From Gorsachius magnificus (taxonomy: Eukaryota > Chordata > Aves > Pelecaniformes > Ardeidae), in the NCBI GenBank assembly GCA_034008185.1, contig CM067081.1, forward strand, positions 150,938,258 to 151,002,257: a stretch of DNA of 64,000 nt, given 5' to 3'. Below are positions 1 through 14,100 of this stretch, one piece after another; the first letter of the stretch is position 1; each line of letters opens with the position of its first letter. The notes under the pieces were generated by a model. It ran no database searches and was not told the origin of the DNA. It was given only the letters and a program-made list of their open reading frames with translations. The translations under genes and the position numbers were made by a program.

Positions 1-3000
1 ATGTAATACTGTTGATGGCAAGAATTTGACAAGATTCAAAGAGGAACTGGACATTTTAAAGACTATCCTATGAGAGCACTTAATGCAGATCCTTCCCAAA
101 GCCAATGTATAGGACTCAAACTTTTCAGCATTAGAAGGCTTTTTGGGTGTCCCATGGCTAACTACTGTGACTCTTCTTGCTCTTCCCTCTTGAACATCTG
201 ATGTTGGCTACCTCTGAAAAAGAGCTACACAAATCAGATTCAGAAATCTGACTGTCTGAGAAATCCTGTGTTAAAGGGCAACGGGCTTAGTACCCAAGAT
301 ACTGAAGTGTAGGAGTGTAACAAGACTGAAGCTGTCATTTTATTTTACATTCCCAGTAACTACAACAATCCCAACCCTGGGATGCATCCTAGCAATGGAC
401 TGATTTGGTAATCTTCTCTAAATTGTCAAAGACTTCTGTATTCAGTCAAAAAATGTCCCATTATTAATCCCCAAGGAGAAGAACAAGACTGAAGCAGTCT
501 GGAGTCAGATTTGCATGGTAGATTGCTGAGGATGAAACTACAACAAATGAAGCAGGGGGAAGAACTGAGCAAAAGATGATAGGAAGATGATAGGAAGATG
601 ATGTGTGTGTTGACCCAGAAAGCTCTTACTGACACCTTTAGGGTACTTTGGTTTTATTTCCCCTACCCTAACTTCTTAGCCTCTGCCGCTTCCTATATTC
701 CACCTCTATTGGTTTTATGGCTATAGATTTACTTTGCTCTCCAAGTCATCGCTGCCTTGACTCCCTCATCAGACGCATCCTCTCAAGTGGCAGTGACTAT
801 CTTTAGTCCTTTAGCTATGTGGAAAGTCAGTGCCATGTTTGTAAAGGGCTTGTATGTGCCACTATAGTCTACGAAGAACCACTTTATAGCTGTTCCACAT
901 ATTCATCATTGACTCTGGTCTGTTGCCTACAGGGGTAGCTGTTCATAATGTGTCTATGTGCAGAGTGCCAGCTTCATCATCCAGATCTAGGATTTTCTTA
1001 ACTTATTTCAGATCAGGGACTGTCTAGCTCTGCCTGTAGCCCTTCACAAGCTTAGATATCTAATTAATTGCATGAAAAAAATGAAGGTGTGTCTAGATGA
1101 TGTCTCAATGCCAGCATATAACTATTGCCTACAAAAACAAATTGCTGAAGAAATGCCCTGGCAATGTCAGCATGATGGGTGAATGTCTAAAATACACATA
1201 CATGCCTGGTCTTGCCAAGATAGCTCTTCTTCCAGTCCACTTGAGTGCCTATCATTCCACAGCTCTTTCTTTAGCATTCTCAAAGCTGTTCTTCCTTCTT
1301 CCCTCCTTCACCCTGCCAAGTCATGCTGGGGTGAAGAGGGGAGGACTTACCAGGAGCATCTATTCTCTCTGCTTGCCTGCAAAAAAATGAAAAATCAAAT
1401 AGGTTTTGTAGCCTGGAACTTGGCCTCATGAGTGTTGGAGAAAATGTCTTCTTCCATGATGTTTCTCTAGAAATTTGATGATCAAAAGATCAGAGCTCAT
1501 CCTCTAAAACCTACTTAGCACCTGCTTAATCATTGTACTGTTTCATGGTACAAATTCATTTTAAGTCATACATCCTTTCTATAGCATTACTATAAATTTG
1601 TTTTTCTAGTGCTAGAGGATGGGATGAAGATGGGATTCCTATTGAGAGAGTATTTCCAGTTTCTCAGTAAAATAAGTTTATTTTAGAGACACTATAAAAT
1701 ATCTTAAAACAAATTCACCTCGGTAGCATAAAATACCATATGCATACAACTACTGTTTGGAAAGTGAAAATTCAATGTGACACACTGACGCAAATGTGTG
1801 TCTTCGAGCTATTGTGGGTTCTTCAGAACAGCACAGCTTGGAAGGATAAGCACAAGGCATCGTGCTGAGGAAATGGAATTTCCTGTGTTGGAGGAAGAAG
1901 ATCTGAGCCAATGGTGCTGTGATCTGATCTTTTTTTGGTTAACTAGCTGGGTGACTATAACAGATATGTCAAATATGCCATTCATTTATCACCATCTGCT
2001 TCTAGGGATGGAGATACTAATGCTGTATCTTCCTGAACAATTGGTTTCTCAGCTTACTTTAGTCCATATACGTGGCAGGCACTTTTCCTGTACATTCTCA
2101 CTCTTACCTTGAAATTCTTGGGGAAAAGTGTGGGCATGACTGGCAGATAAGTGCATGGATTCTGGAAAGAATTTGGGGTGTTTTGCACCAACTTCAGTGC
2201 GAAGAACATGATTGGTGGACAAATAGGTGTGGATGTGTACTAAAGAGGGTCTGAGCATGAAGGGATAGTGTGAACTGGCATTCATGGGCTTAGCGTCAGA
2301 GTCAGCAATGTGTCTGGGAGATGGTGAAAATGAGCTGTGGCCTCTTGTGTTGTGGTTCAGTGGTGTCTGCTCCTCCGCCGTAGAGCTAGGCACTCTCTTT
2401 TCTCTTGATGGTGACAGGCTACTTGACAGAAATTTCCTTACCTAAGGATCTAGGCATTAGCAAGAGTGAAGAAGATTGGAAAGATATCACCTGTGGATTC
2501 ACTGTATTCAGTTAAAATTGCTGCTGACAAGTCCATTTTGTTGCCCAGGAACACTTGAAGGAAACCTAATCCGTTTGTTAAGTCTACGAGGAGTAGTTGG
2601 GCTAACTGTCAAATTTCTCCTATGTACTAGAAATGGGCAAGAGCAGAAAAAGCAATGGAACACGCCTCAGGAATCAACTGAAGGAGGAGAATCCATACTG
2701 GCTTCTGGGTCCAGTTTGACAGATAAACTCCTTGTGACTGCCAGAAGCAAAGTCCGGGGCCAGCTTTTGGACCCACTTCCAGCACTTCTCATGCTAGGTG
2801 GTGCGTTAGTCTTTATGTGGTTTTGTGGCTCTTGGTGCTTCAGCTACAGTGGGATGAAATAACTTACTTAAGGTAAACTAACAATGATACATTCACTCTC
2901 AATTATATGTGGACTAACTTCATTATAACCAGAGTCAGTCTAGATGACAGATATTGTCCACAGGAGGAAACTTAAGATCTACTGTACAAAGAAAATCTGA

Positions 3001-5159
3001 TCCTTAGAGCAGTAAACATAATGTATTGCATACACCATGCAGTGCTTTAATAAAAAGCAGCAGTTTTAAGACATTTGGAAATAGTACTCAACTTGGACAG
3101 AACAAAACATTCAGATTTTGGACACGTGGATGGCCCAGAAAAAGCTAGCATTGCTGAAAGCTCTCTGTAGAGGGTGCTTGTATCTCTGATGTAGCTATGT
3201 TCGTCCCTTATAGAATTACTAGTTGAGGAAATACTCATTGGGTTTATGGGGGATGCTTCTCATGCTCTCATATTTGCCAGTGGAATTGATTCACTCTCAA
3301 GCTTCTCTTTTTGCTATTAATTTCTTTCCTAAAGCACGGTAGGAACAGGGATGAGGGAAATTATTGTACTTGCTAAGCAATTCCCAGGAAGAAACTTCCT
3401 GGGTAGAAGAGAGTTTGCCATCAGCTGCTAGAGGAGCTGGGGCGACTGCCTCTCCTGAAATGTCTTTGAATCACATATCAATGGGGAATCCATTCACTCC
3501 ATTTAAATTGGATTTCTCTCTTCCAGAGGAACATCAGCCACATAGAGCATGGCTGTCTGCTAATTGGATTGCTGCTTTGTAAGCACTAAGAGGAAGAAGG
3601 CAAAGCGGCCATGGTGGGAGGAAATGCTGTGTGCTGGACTATGCAATAGCCCAATGTGCACCACCAGCCGTCTTTAGATCTTCTGTCAATGGTGGAGACA
3701 GTTGATGACTTATTGTGATAGACAAGTCACAACATCATTTCCTCTGACTTGCTAACAGGGTGGATAGTGGTACTCAGGAAAAACAGCTACCATATAAAAG
3801 AGCAATCTGATATTCTAAGTGCATGTGCACAGATAATCATGAGGAGGGGATCCTCCAGTGACACATGCAACACTCACTGGGAATGAGCAGAGGTTTAATA
3901 AGTTGCAGCCAAAACTATATTTCAGATGTCACAACTAGGAAGCTGCTATGAAAATCTGAAGCATGTGTGAGGGGGAGTTTGTATAAGTTCCTGAAATCAT
4001 TTCAATTAAATAATTACCATAAACAGAAGTTGTATCGATTAATTTCTTAATGGAAAGATCATATATTAATACAAAACTACTTTTCCAAGACAACGTGACC
4101 TTTTCCAAGACAGCATCCCTCACTTCCAACTATTTTCAATATCACAATTTCTTTTAAAGGTTATATATGTAATGGAATAATTACATGTCTGCAAATGCAT
4201 GCTGATAGCGACCTGTAGCTTTGAAACATCTTCTCATACCTCTTCTGTTTTGTACTACGCAAAGGCCCTTTCTTTTTTGTTCAAATAATAGATTTATAAC
4301 TACATAAAAATGGAAATAGCTGGCAAAAGCTCACTTTTAATTACACTGATGAGCATTCTCCAAATCCCCTCCAGTTCTTCATATAATAATTATAGTTTGT
4401 CAGCCTAATACCAATGAGTACATGGATTCCTAAAGTGAGCCAGAACGAGCACTCTTCCTGAATGCTCTGCTAGCAGTGTAAACACCTTTTTTCTTCTCTC
4501 CTATTTTGGGCTAATATGTATGAACACTATTAAAAAGCTAAGGCTTGTGTTAGTGGAATTGGCAACACTTTTCTTAATTACTGGGGCTGTGAGATATAAA
4601 CGGAATTTAGGTCTCTTCCTCAGTAAGAATAAATTATTTTTACTTTTTGAATAAGTGTCAAAATTGGACTCAGTAAAAGGATTTTTGTTATGACTGTTAG
4701 ATCTGTTTTTAATCAGGCTTAGACTTCTTACTGGCTTCTCACTCAAGTGGCTCATGTTTAACCCCTCAGTACAGGAAGAAAGCCCTGGAATTTTCCAGAG
4801 GCTAAAATCAAACTGTCCTTCAGCACTGGAGAATAACACAAAGCTATATGAAGGAGTGCTGTTCAATAATTCAGAATCCCATAAACATGCAAATTAGCTG
4901 CTTACACAGAAATGGCTCACCACTCTTCATGCACCTTAGCAACACTGTCTTCTGAAGACTTGCCCCTGCATGGAAATGCATGGCCAGATTTGCTGCTTGT
5001 ATCACTGCAGTTCTATGCCCTTGCACAGGCAGCTCTGTATTCAACACTGGATACCACAGTAACATGACAGTGAATTGCACCAGCTATTAAAGACAAGCTT
5101 AAAAGCTTGTTACTACCACATTGGGCTGATGCACTAAATTTAAGTAGTGGTTTTATTCT
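1..5159. other. Intronic DNA, presumed intron 1 of IQSEC3 (part 1)
   Basis: No coding exon, RNA gene or clear transposon was recognised here. Open frames are short, AT-rich and unlike any family I know. Small structures are an 11-bp tandem repeat (AAGATGATAGG, about 2.8 copies) at 573-603 and a 20-bp direct duplication containing TTTTCCAAGACA at 4081-4112. Assignment to the IQSEC3 intron is an inference: exon 1 lies at 41.2-41.6 kb on the minus strand and no second exon was recognised downstream of it. Confidence 0.5.
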
Positions 5160-7120
5160 GCATGCTCACCAAGGCTGTCCCCATGTGCCGTAAGACAAAT
5201 CGGCGGGGAAGACGACCGGCCTGGCTGGACAGAGGACTACTACTGCGACTAAGGGAAAAAAGGAGAGCTTACCAGCTCTGGAAGAAGGGGCAGGCAACCC
5301 AAGAAGAGTACAGGGATCTTGTCAGGTTATGCAGAGAGGAGATTAGAAAGGCAAAAGCCCAGCTGGAATTTAACCTGGCCACTGTTGTAAGGGATAATAA
5401 GAAAAGTTTTTATAAATATGTTAACAGCAAAAAGAGAGCCAGGGAGAACCTCCATCCACTAGTGGATGCAAGGGGGAACATTGCCACTAAAGACGAGGAA
5501 AAGGCTGAGATACTCAACGCCTTCTTTGCTTCGGTCTTTAATGGCCCGACGAGTTATCCCCAGGGTACCCAGCCTCCTGAGCTGGAAGATGGGGACAGAG
5601 AGTGGAATGAACCCCCCATAATCCAGGAGGAAGCAGTCTTTGACCTGCTATGCCACCTGGACATCCACAAGTCTATGGGGCCGGATGGGATCCACCCAAG
5701 AGTGCTGAAGAAGTTGGCAGAGGAGCTTGCCAAGCCACTCTCTATCATTTATCAGCAGTCCTGGAGAACAGGGGAGGTCCCAGATGACTGGAGGTTGGCA
5801 AATGTGATGCCTATCTTCAAGAAGGGCCGGAAGGAGGATCCGGGGAACTACAGACCAGTCAGCCTAACCTCGGTACCAGGGAAGACTATGGAGAGGTTCA
5901 TCTTGAGTGTGCTCACCAGGCACATGGAGGACAATCAGGGGATCAGGCCCAGTCAGCATGGGTTCACGAAAGGCAAGTCTTGCCTAACCAACCTGATTTC
6001 CTTCTATGACCAGGTGACCCGCCTGGTAGATGAGGGAAAGGCTGTGGATGTTGTCTACCTGGACTTCAGCAAAGCCTTCGACACAGTCTCCCATAGCATT
6101 CTCCTGGAGAAGCTGGCAGTTCATGGCCTAGATGGATGTACTCTTCGCTGGGTTAAAAACTGGCTGGGTGGCCGAGCCCAGAGAGTCGTGGTGAATGGAG
6201 CTAAATCCAGTTGGCGGCCGGTCACAAGCGGTGTCCCCCAGGGCTCAGTTTTAGGGCCGGTCTTGTTTAATATCTTTATCAATGACCTTGATGAGGGGAT
6301 TGAGTGTGCCCTCAGTAAATTTGCAGATGACACCAAACTGGGTGGTAGTGTTGGTGTGCTGGAGGGGAGGAGGGCTCTGCAAAGGGACCTGGACAGGCTG
6401 GATCGATGGGCCGAGGCCAATTGTATGAGGTTCAACAAGGCCAAGTGCCGGGTCCTGCACTTTGGTCACAACAACACCAAGCAGCGCTACAGGTTTGGCG
6501 AAGAGTGGCTGGAAAGCTGCCTGGTGGAAAAAGACCTGGGGGTACTGATTGACAGCCGGCTGAATATGAGCCAGCAGTGTGCCCAGGTGGCCAAGAAGGC
6601 CAAGAGTATCCTGGCCTGTATCAGGAATAGTGTGACCAGCAGGAGTAGGGAAGTGATCGTGCCCCTGTACTCGGTGCTGGTGAGGCCGCACCTTGAATAC
6701 TGTGTTCAGTTTTGGGCCCCTCACTACAAGAAAGATGTTGCCTTGCTGGAACAGGTCCAGCGGAGAGCAACCAAGCTGGTGAGGGGTCTGGAACACAAGT
6801 CATACGAGGAACGGCTGAGGGAACTGGGGTTGTTTAGTCTGGAGAAGAGGAGGCTGAGGGGAGACCTGATCGCCCTCTACAACTACCTGAAAGGAGGCTG
6901 TAGTGAGGTGGGGGTCGGCCTCTTCTCCCTGGTAACAGATGATAGGACGAGGGGGAATGGTTTGAAGCTGCGCCAGGGGAGGTTTAGGCTAGACATTAGG
7001 AAAAACTTCTTCACCGAGAGGGTTGTCAGGCTCTGGAATGGGCTGCCCAGGGAGGTGGTGGAGTCCTCATCCCTGGAGGTATTTAAAAGGATAGATGAGG
7101 TGCTTAGGGACATGGTTTAG
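5147..7120 (+). CDS. CR1 ORF2 fragment: reverse transcriptase and C-terminal region
   Basis: This 657-codon open frame encodes the reverse transcriptase of a CR1 LINE, which copies LINE RNA into nicked target DNA. The GPDGIHPR motif is at about residue 177, and NYRPVSLTS is at about 235. The first catalytic aspartate is in [11 protein letters not shown] at about 306, [10 protein letters not shown] is at about 362, and the catalytic FADD box is at about 392-395. A thumb-like and C-terminal region ([24 protein letters not shown]) follows. The upstream endonuclease domain of full CR1 ORF2 (usually over 900 residues) is absent. The first codons (TTG start, about six residues) are probably host flank rather than CR1. 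No stop or frameshift is visible across almost 2 kb and the catalytic residues are intact, suggesting a fairly recent insertion. Without the endonuclease and 5' promoter it is not expected to be an autonomous element. Confidence 0.9.
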   Translation: MVLFCMLTKAVPMCRKTNRRGRRPAWLDRGLLLRLREKRRAYQLWKKGQATQEEYRDLVRLCREEIRKAKAQLEFNLATVVRDNKKSFYKYVNSKKRARENLHPLVDARGNIATKDEEKAEILNAFFASVFNGPTSYPQGTQPPELEDGDREWNEPPIIQEEAVFDLLCHLDIHKSMGPDGIHPRVLKKLAEELAKPLSIIYQQSWRTGEVPDDWRLANVMPIFKKGRKEDPGNYRPVSLTSVPGKTMERFILSVLTRHMEDNQGIRPSQHGFTKGKSCLTNLISFYDQVTRLVDEGKAVDVVYLDFSKAFDTVSHSILLEKLAVHGLDGCTLRWVKNWLGGRAQRVVVNGAKSSWRPVTSGVPQGSVLGPVLFNIFINDLDEGIECALSKFADDTKLGGSVGVLEGRRALQRDLDRLDRWAEANCMRFNKAKCRVLHFGHNNTKQRYRFGEEWLESCLVEKDLGVLIDSRLNMSQQCAQVAKKAKSILACIRNSVTSRSREVIVPLYSVLVRPHLEYCVQFWAPHYKKDVALLEQVQRRATKLVRGLEHKSYEERLRELGLFSLEKRRLRGDLIALYNYLKGGCSEVGVGLFSLVTDDRTRGNGLKLRQGRFRLDIRKNFFTERVVRLWNGLPREVVESSSLEVFKRIDEVLRDMV

Positions 7121-7210
7121 TGGTGGGATGGCAGTGCTAGGTTAACGGTTGGACTCGATGATCTTAAAGGTCTTTTCCAACCGAGGTGATTCTATTCTAT
7201 GATTCTATGA
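5160..7210 (+). mobile_element. CR1 LINE, 5'-truncated, long open ORF2 fragment
   Basis: This is a CR1 non-LTR retrotransposon copy. The body encodes the reverse-transcriptase half of ORF2. It ends in a short 3' UTR with the CR1-type sequence GATCTTAAAGGTC and terminal ATTCTATGATTCTATGA repeats at about 7190-7210. The 5' end is truncated inside the linker between endonuclease and reverse transcriptase, as is common for incomplete target-primed reverse transcription. There is no poly-A tail, which fits CR1. It lies antisense to the presumed host gene. The 5' boundary is uncertain by some tens of bases because I judged it from where protein similarity begins. Confidence 0.93.
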
Positions 7211-7344
7211 AAGATTATAAAGATTGTTCTGTGGAGTAAGTCCTGCTGCCTAGTACTGAACTGCTCAGACTCTACTTTATGTTGAGGCTTGACACAAAAC
7301 AGTGTAAAGAGAGGAGTGTGGTTGAATGCAGTGAGAAAGATCAT

Positions 7345-7365
7345 GGCTTGGCTTGGCTTGGCTTG
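7345..7365. repeat. (GGCTT)n pentanucleotide microsatellite
   Basis: Four perfect GGCTT units in a row, plus one extra G. It is short and carries no other signal. Confidence 0.9.
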
Positions 7366-10300
7366 CAGAAGGCTGCTTCAGGCCCTTGGTTTGGGGCTTT
7401 GGCTATGGAAACCCAGTTACTACCAGACCTGCAGGTATCTGGGGCTGTTGCATCAATGACACCTACAACTGAAAGTGTAGTGGTTTCCTAACTGGGAAGG
7501 ACAACAAGGAGAATTAGAAATGCAAAACCAAACATAGGATGTTTGGTGGCATACACAAGACTAAATTTTTCTGTTCTCTGATGCTTCAGAGCTGAACTAC
7601 TTCTGTTGCAGGAAGGGGAAGAGCAGAGGAAAAGGGCAGGACCAGTTGCAGAGCTGATTCTAATGCCTAAGGTGACAGACAGGAATAGTCACCATTGTTT
7701 CAGGGGAAATATAATTTCCCCATTTCCCTTCCACACACCCCCATGTGCTTCCACCAGGGCCTTGACATATGGAAAGTAGGCACTGTTCAAGACTGCTTGT
7801 GGACACAGCAGCTGGTTGACACCAAGAGCAGCTGAATTTGCATACGTAATTGCCCTGGAAGGAAAGTATCATTTGGCATTAATGCATGTTAGGAGAGGAT
7901 GCAACTTGTATGCTCAGTACTTGGCCATCGTGGATACTTGGTTTTTGGTCAAGAGGAGATTTCGCAGTTCCTTGAGGCCTCATAAACTCCTGACCTTGCT
8001 AAGGTAGCAAAAGAGCAGGTGGAATTAAAGAGGTATCCTAAGATTTGGAAAAGCTATGAAAGTTGTTCCCTCGCCCCGTCTTAACCACTCAGTGATTCCT
8101 GGGATTTAAAACCAGTAGGACATACAATGTACTGTCAAGTCAATTTATCAAGATGATGACCGTTTAGGTTAGTCTTAGGCCTAGGAGCTGGATTATTTTA
8201 TACTCCCTGTCTGGTGCGGGAACACTGGGAAAAACTCACCACAAAAATGGAGAAGGCATCACTTCTTAACCTGATGCCTTGCATACACTAATTGTTCATC
8301 TGTGCCTTATCTCAGAATTGACATAAAAATGTCAGCTTACACTCATATATTTGGCCAGCCAAAAGAGTGGTGCTTCAGTCAGTGATGACTATAGGAACCT
8401 ATATAGCCTGCATCTGCAACCAAATGTACAGCTTGAATTAAATGAGCTGCGCCTATGTCTGTCTACACTACTGGATCTCTCTGAAGTGCCTTATTGCAGC
8501 TAGCCTGTGCCTTGTGGGGAGTCTTAATTTGCCAAAGCATCTGACTTACAAATCCATCACTGTTCTCTACTTAATAAAGCTTTGAGCTTCCCACCATGTG
8601 CTGGAATCCTTTGTTTTCTTTATTTGGGGAAAAAAATAGATATATAAGGTGTGGTTCTGGAAATATAAATGTAAGGGATTTTCCTGTACTACAAGAGCCT
8701 CATTTCTGCAGAGATGTTTCAGGGAAGTTGCAAAAACAATTACTAGAAATCAGAGTGAGGAGCTGTGGGACTGATTATGTTTCTGCTCCTGAAACAAGAT
8801 GGCTGATGCAGACCTTCTGAACCTTGTGGTACTTACAGCTGGGCAATCTCCTCTGACAACTGAGATTTAACAAGTTTGCGTCAGTACCTTGGTGCCAACA
8901 GAGCTGTAGCATAAGCTGACACCATGTGGCTCAGCATAAGTTGGCAGTGCTATTTGTGCTTCAGCTGTGAAGCTACATCAGTGATGGTTCCAGACCCTAG
9001 ATGCTGGGATGTAACAATACTTCCCATCTTGGGAAGAGGTGACAGCAGTGGCAATATCTGCATCTGTGGTTACTTTAGCACTAGAAGCTGTTGGAATCTT
9101 GATTCTTGTGATGAATGGATTCTGCCTAGACTCTAGTTAAGCCTTGGAAGCTGTGCGGTGGGGGAAATTCCACTTCTGGCAGCTGCTGTTCTGTATAAAA
9201 AGTGTGTAGTGCATGAAGAGATCCCAGACATGTAGAAAAGGTGTTGGGAAGAGACAATGAAGCCTCTCACAGGAAAAACAACATAGTAAAAATTAGATTT
9301 TAATCAAACAAGTGTCAAACAGTGAGAAGCACAGAGGTAGAACTCCATATTGGAAAGGACAGCCACCTTCCTTCTTGTTCTCTAAGCACAGGTATGAATA
9401 GGTGAAAGCAATTATCACACTCCTAGGCTAGAAGGGTCACCCTTGCTTGTAGCTGAAACACAGCCTCCCCGCACCCAGGGAGTAGCTACACATAATAGTT
9501 GTTCTCCAGGTGACTCCAGCGCAAACGAATTGTGACAGAGATTCATTAGTCACTGGATTTCTTTCATGGCGATGAAGTAGAGCTCACTCAGTGTGCCATG
9601 GAGACTAAATACTCTCCCTCCTGTGCTAGGAGGCATACTCTGCCTCCAGGGTCATCTAGTTCGATGCTGTTTACAAGCAGCTCTGCTGCTCCACACCAGT
9701 CCTACCCTACAGGGAGATACAATTCTTTGTGCCTTGTGTCTTGATTCTGGATTGCCAGAATTCCTGTCTTCCCACGGCTGCTACTTCCTCTTCTAAAGCA
9801 TTAGTACCTGATTCCCTACACAATTAGCAGAGACCAGCATGCTTGCACAGCAGAAATACTTTTGAAATGTATGAAGAAGCAGGAATGCTGCCCTAGGCTG
9901 CTGCCTGTGTGCCTTTGAGAAAGGCAGAATTTGAGTTGCAGCTGCAGACCACTATTTAGTCTCTACAGGCTGAGGCCAGTGATCTGGGGACCATCTGTAG
10001 AGTGAAATTCTTGCTAGACAGTCAGCAGTCATTAAAAAAAAAATCTGACGTGATTCAAAGTGGAGGGCGAGTAATACTGAATATCATCCATCCTTGCAGC
10101 AAACTGACAAAAACACCTAAATGGGGTGAGAAAGGGACATCCTCTCTGGTTTTGATAAAAGTTGTTCTGCCTTGCTTGCAAAACCAACAAGTAAATAACA
10201 CTGAGAGGAAAATCTACCTTTTATATACTTGAACTCTATTTGAATTAGAAAGGCATCATCTCCTCAGGACTTCCCTTATCCCTGCCTCCTCCCTGGTCAT

Positions 10301-11029
10301 GATTACTTCAATACAATGGCCAACATCATATCCAGACTAGATGAGAATAGTTGTATTGATAGCTCCATGTTTCTCAGCTGACCTCTCCATCAAATAGCAG
10401 ATGTTCCAGCTCAGTCTAAACTTAACTCACATTGCGTTTTGTTCCCCTTCTCATTGTACCTCTCCTAACGTTGTTTCTCAGCTGAATGTTGATTGCTTTC
10501 ACCACTGCTCTAGTCAGTGCTTACTCAAGCCATATAAATTCACATTTCATTTCTTCTTCTTCCCATATTTTCAAATTGAGCTTGATGCTAACAGATTAAC
10601 CTCTGGTCTTTGTGGCAGCAGTTATGCCCACAATACCACTGGGATGAGGCTCAGCAGAGTGGTCCTTGCTGGGATCCGAATCATCATAAGCAAGAACTAC
10701 TTTGGCAAGAGGACAATAACAGTGGTCACTACAGATTATGTGGTGGGGTACTCTGATAGGCAGCTTCTATCAGGAAGAACTTTGCTTTTGAAAGAAAGGA
10801 TGCATTATGTGATATATATACAAAATTACCAAAGAGATGTCATTGAAAGTACTCGTGTGTGTCTGTATGTGGCAGAAAAAAGCAGTATATTAAAGTCCTG
10901 AGATACAGGCATTTTGTATAAAGCGGAATACTGAAAAAAAAAAAAAAAGTTGATGCTTGCAAGTCAGAATTTTCTCCCATTGATAGCATTTTTTAATTGT
11001 GCTGCTGTGGAATTTCCTCTGCTGGTGCC

Positions 11030-11137
11030 AGGCTCCCTCCTTTAAGGAAGCACAGGCTCTCTCCTTTAAGGAAGGAGTGTGGAGGCTGGGGGCCACAAAT
11101 ACATAAAAAGCTTTAGGTTTGTCTCTTTAAGGAAAGG
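11030..11137. repeat. Three spaced copies of a CTCCTTTAAGGAAG-like motif
   Basis: Two near-identical 21-bp copies lie at 11,030-11,050 and 11,054-11,074, differing at one base. A shorter third copy (TCTCTTTAAGGAAAGG) is at about 11,121-11,137. The core CCTTTAAGG is nearly palindromic. A tandem duplication of an older sequence is the simplest origin. Confidence 0.7.
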
Positions 11138-14100
11138 GCAGATTCTAAACCCTTGCAAAATTATCCTCTGGTTAACTGCGGTATCAACTGCTTTGTTACT
11201 TCACTCTATGACTTTCTGTCTGTAAAGGGCAATGTCATACTTGACTGTGTTTTATTTATTCTGTTTCTGCTTTACTCCATAATTTGAAGCATATCTTCCA
11301 AATTCCCAACCTCAGGGTAATCAATAACACTGTGAATTCGAGGGCATTTTCTTGGGTTTTGCACCTTTGTGCAGAACAATTGAGTTCTTCCACCCTTTTA
11401 GGCATGTTGAAGATGACCACCTCTTTTTTTCCAAAGTAAATTAAGAGAATAACTGGAATACATAAGACATTTCAGACACTGTTTCTATGTCCTCAGTTAC
11501 TTAGCACTTCCATTCCTCTATCTCTAGGAACATTCACTGCTTTAACGATTTTCTTCTTGTGTACCACTTGCCTCTGCACTATACAGTACTAAGACAGTGA
11601 AGATCATATTGCCAGAGTTTTGACCCAGCAGACAAGGCTTACTGGAAGAGTATGTTGGGATGTTCCAGAGTGGTGTTATTTTGGAACCTGCAAGATCTTA
11701 GAATAGCAATAATTTTTCTTTTCTTGCGAAAGTAATGCTCTTCAAATAACTTAAGTGGAAGAGACTGTCTTTCTCTTCAGGTCTTATGACAGCAGGACTT
11801 GGATTTGATTCTCACATTCACTTCCAAACAGGGACCCATTCTTAGTTGGACAGAGATAGAATTTCCCATCTTGAAAAACAGGTTGCATTACAGATTGGAG
11901 TCTCATGATTAGGCTGCGATTGGAATGGACCATGCTTTTCTAGCATTTATTGAGATTTCATAGTAATTACTGTCATAAGATAGCTCAAGCCTCTTTACAA
12001 AACAGCGCTGAATTGTATAAAAGGCATCAATAAAGAAAAAATAGTGGGGTTTTGCTGCTTCAGCCATGGGGTATAACTGTATGCCATGTTTCAGGTACCA
12101 TTGTTAAGATGTTGTCTGGAGTACTCAGGTTTCACTGCTTATATAGCTGAAAATGCCTAGGTGGTTTGTGTGTTTTCAAGATATAAGGCTATTTTAAAAA
12201 AATCAGTAGACAAGCCCAGGGTGAATTTGTGTTACAGTGAAATTAAAGTACCAATGTGAGACTGGATTTTGTGGAGAAGAACCATCTAAAAGGACACTTA
12301 AGGCAAAATACAACCCTACTGTAAATTTATTGGCGTCAGTGGCATTTACATAGCCTATGCACAGATGGATCTGGTTTAGAGACTTGTAGCTCCTATCTAA
12401 TCAAAGCTTAATGGGAATGTCAGCCCCTGATATCAGGAGAAGCAGGATTCTGTTCTTATACAGTATCTAGGCAAATGACATAAATTGAGTCACTTTATAA
12501 TTTATTGAATTATGTAGCTGTGTGAATAAAGTGAAAATCAATGAATAATATATTCAGTGAACTTTGTGATTTTTTTTCTAGAATTGGTCCAGCTCTGTTG
12601 GAGAACTTCATAGGTGCTATGGTAATATTTCCATGCAATCCACTTATCAAAAGTTCTGAGACAGGATCAGAGATTCTGGCAAAGGTTAACCATATTAGAA
12701 GATACCCTATAAATAAAACATAAGCAAAACATAAATGTATTAGGAGAGTCCTCACAATCAAAAAGACTGGAAGGATTCCAGAAGACTGGAAGGTTTCCAC
12801 TGATGCACAGGGAGACCTTTGTGTAAAGTCTGAGGTACAGAACATAAGGGAGGAGTTTGGAGGCCTCTATGCAACTCTTACTCCTTTTGGAGGGAACATA
12901 TAACTGCTTTAAGTATGCTAGCCGTAAAAGGGTAAATAAAGTTTGTAATGTCTTTGACCACCTACTTGCTTGTGTAAATTCTACATCTAATCATCCTTTG
13001 TCCTTGAAGTTTTCTCAAGGCAGAATGGGTTTGATTGAAACAGAATGTACCCTGGCTGGCTATATGCAATCCTTTAACGTCACATTCTTAAACCCCAAAC
13101 CCTGGTCTTAATAAACTGTCAGCATTTCTGATACAGCAAGAGAGACAGAGAATGCCCCAGAACTACGATAAGGTACCACATGGATACTGTTTCCAAACTT
13201 TTTAATCTTTCCCAGCACATACAAAAGAAGCAGCTGGCCAAGAGTAAGGGTTGAAATGGAATCTGATTGTTATTCATCTGGGATCTCCTCCAACTCCCAC
13301 TAAAACAGTATTTCTACTGAGTTTGTATATAATCTGATTTCAAGTCCCATGCAGTGAATCCTAGCCAATTCAGCTATTAAGGGTTGTCCTGACTCAAATG
13401 CTAACTATCTGCATTCAAATGAAGGCTCTTCCTACTTATGAACAGATCTTATTCTTTGTCTGTTGCATGAGAAATGTCATTTGTTGCCATTTCAAGTGGG
13501 AGAATCAGTAAACAATATGGCTTCTCACACAGCAGCCTCCCCTAGCAATGCCTGTGTTGTCCTCTCTGTCTTCAATCTTTTTACATTTCTAAATAAACAC
13601 TTTCAAATGGGAATATTTTTCTATGGGTAGCAGAATCAACAGCCTGATCTTAAGACCCCCTAATGATTCCATGCTGAATATTTCTTGAACATGGGTTTAG
13701 AGAGAGATTATGTGTGCAAGCATGCAGTTCTGAAAAAATATGTGGCTCACATATAATCCACAACATATGATCCAGCACGAGCCACAAAAAGACGGAAGCA
13801 ACAGCAAAAGAGGTGTGAACTGTCCCACTTATCTGTACAGAGTCTGTGTGCCAGTATTACAAAGTTCTACATGACTTACTGTGTCCCACTGAGTTGATGC
13901 TGAGAGCAGGCACAGCTTGCAGTAGAAGGCGGTGCGTGCTTCACTTTTAGGAAAAAAAAGCATTAGTTCTTAGCTGCCCCATCTTCTCACTGAGATCAGT
14001 GAACCTCTTGCGGGTGCTAGGTACATCATTTAGGAATGCCTGGAAAGACCTTTGATCCTTGGGCTGAGGACACTTTGAAGAGCAAAGTGGTGGAAGGATA

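Noticed and set aside
10401..10901. 166-codon plus-strand open frame
   Set aside because: No recognisable domain, weak start context and AT-rich codons; about what chance gives in 64 kb of intronic DNA.
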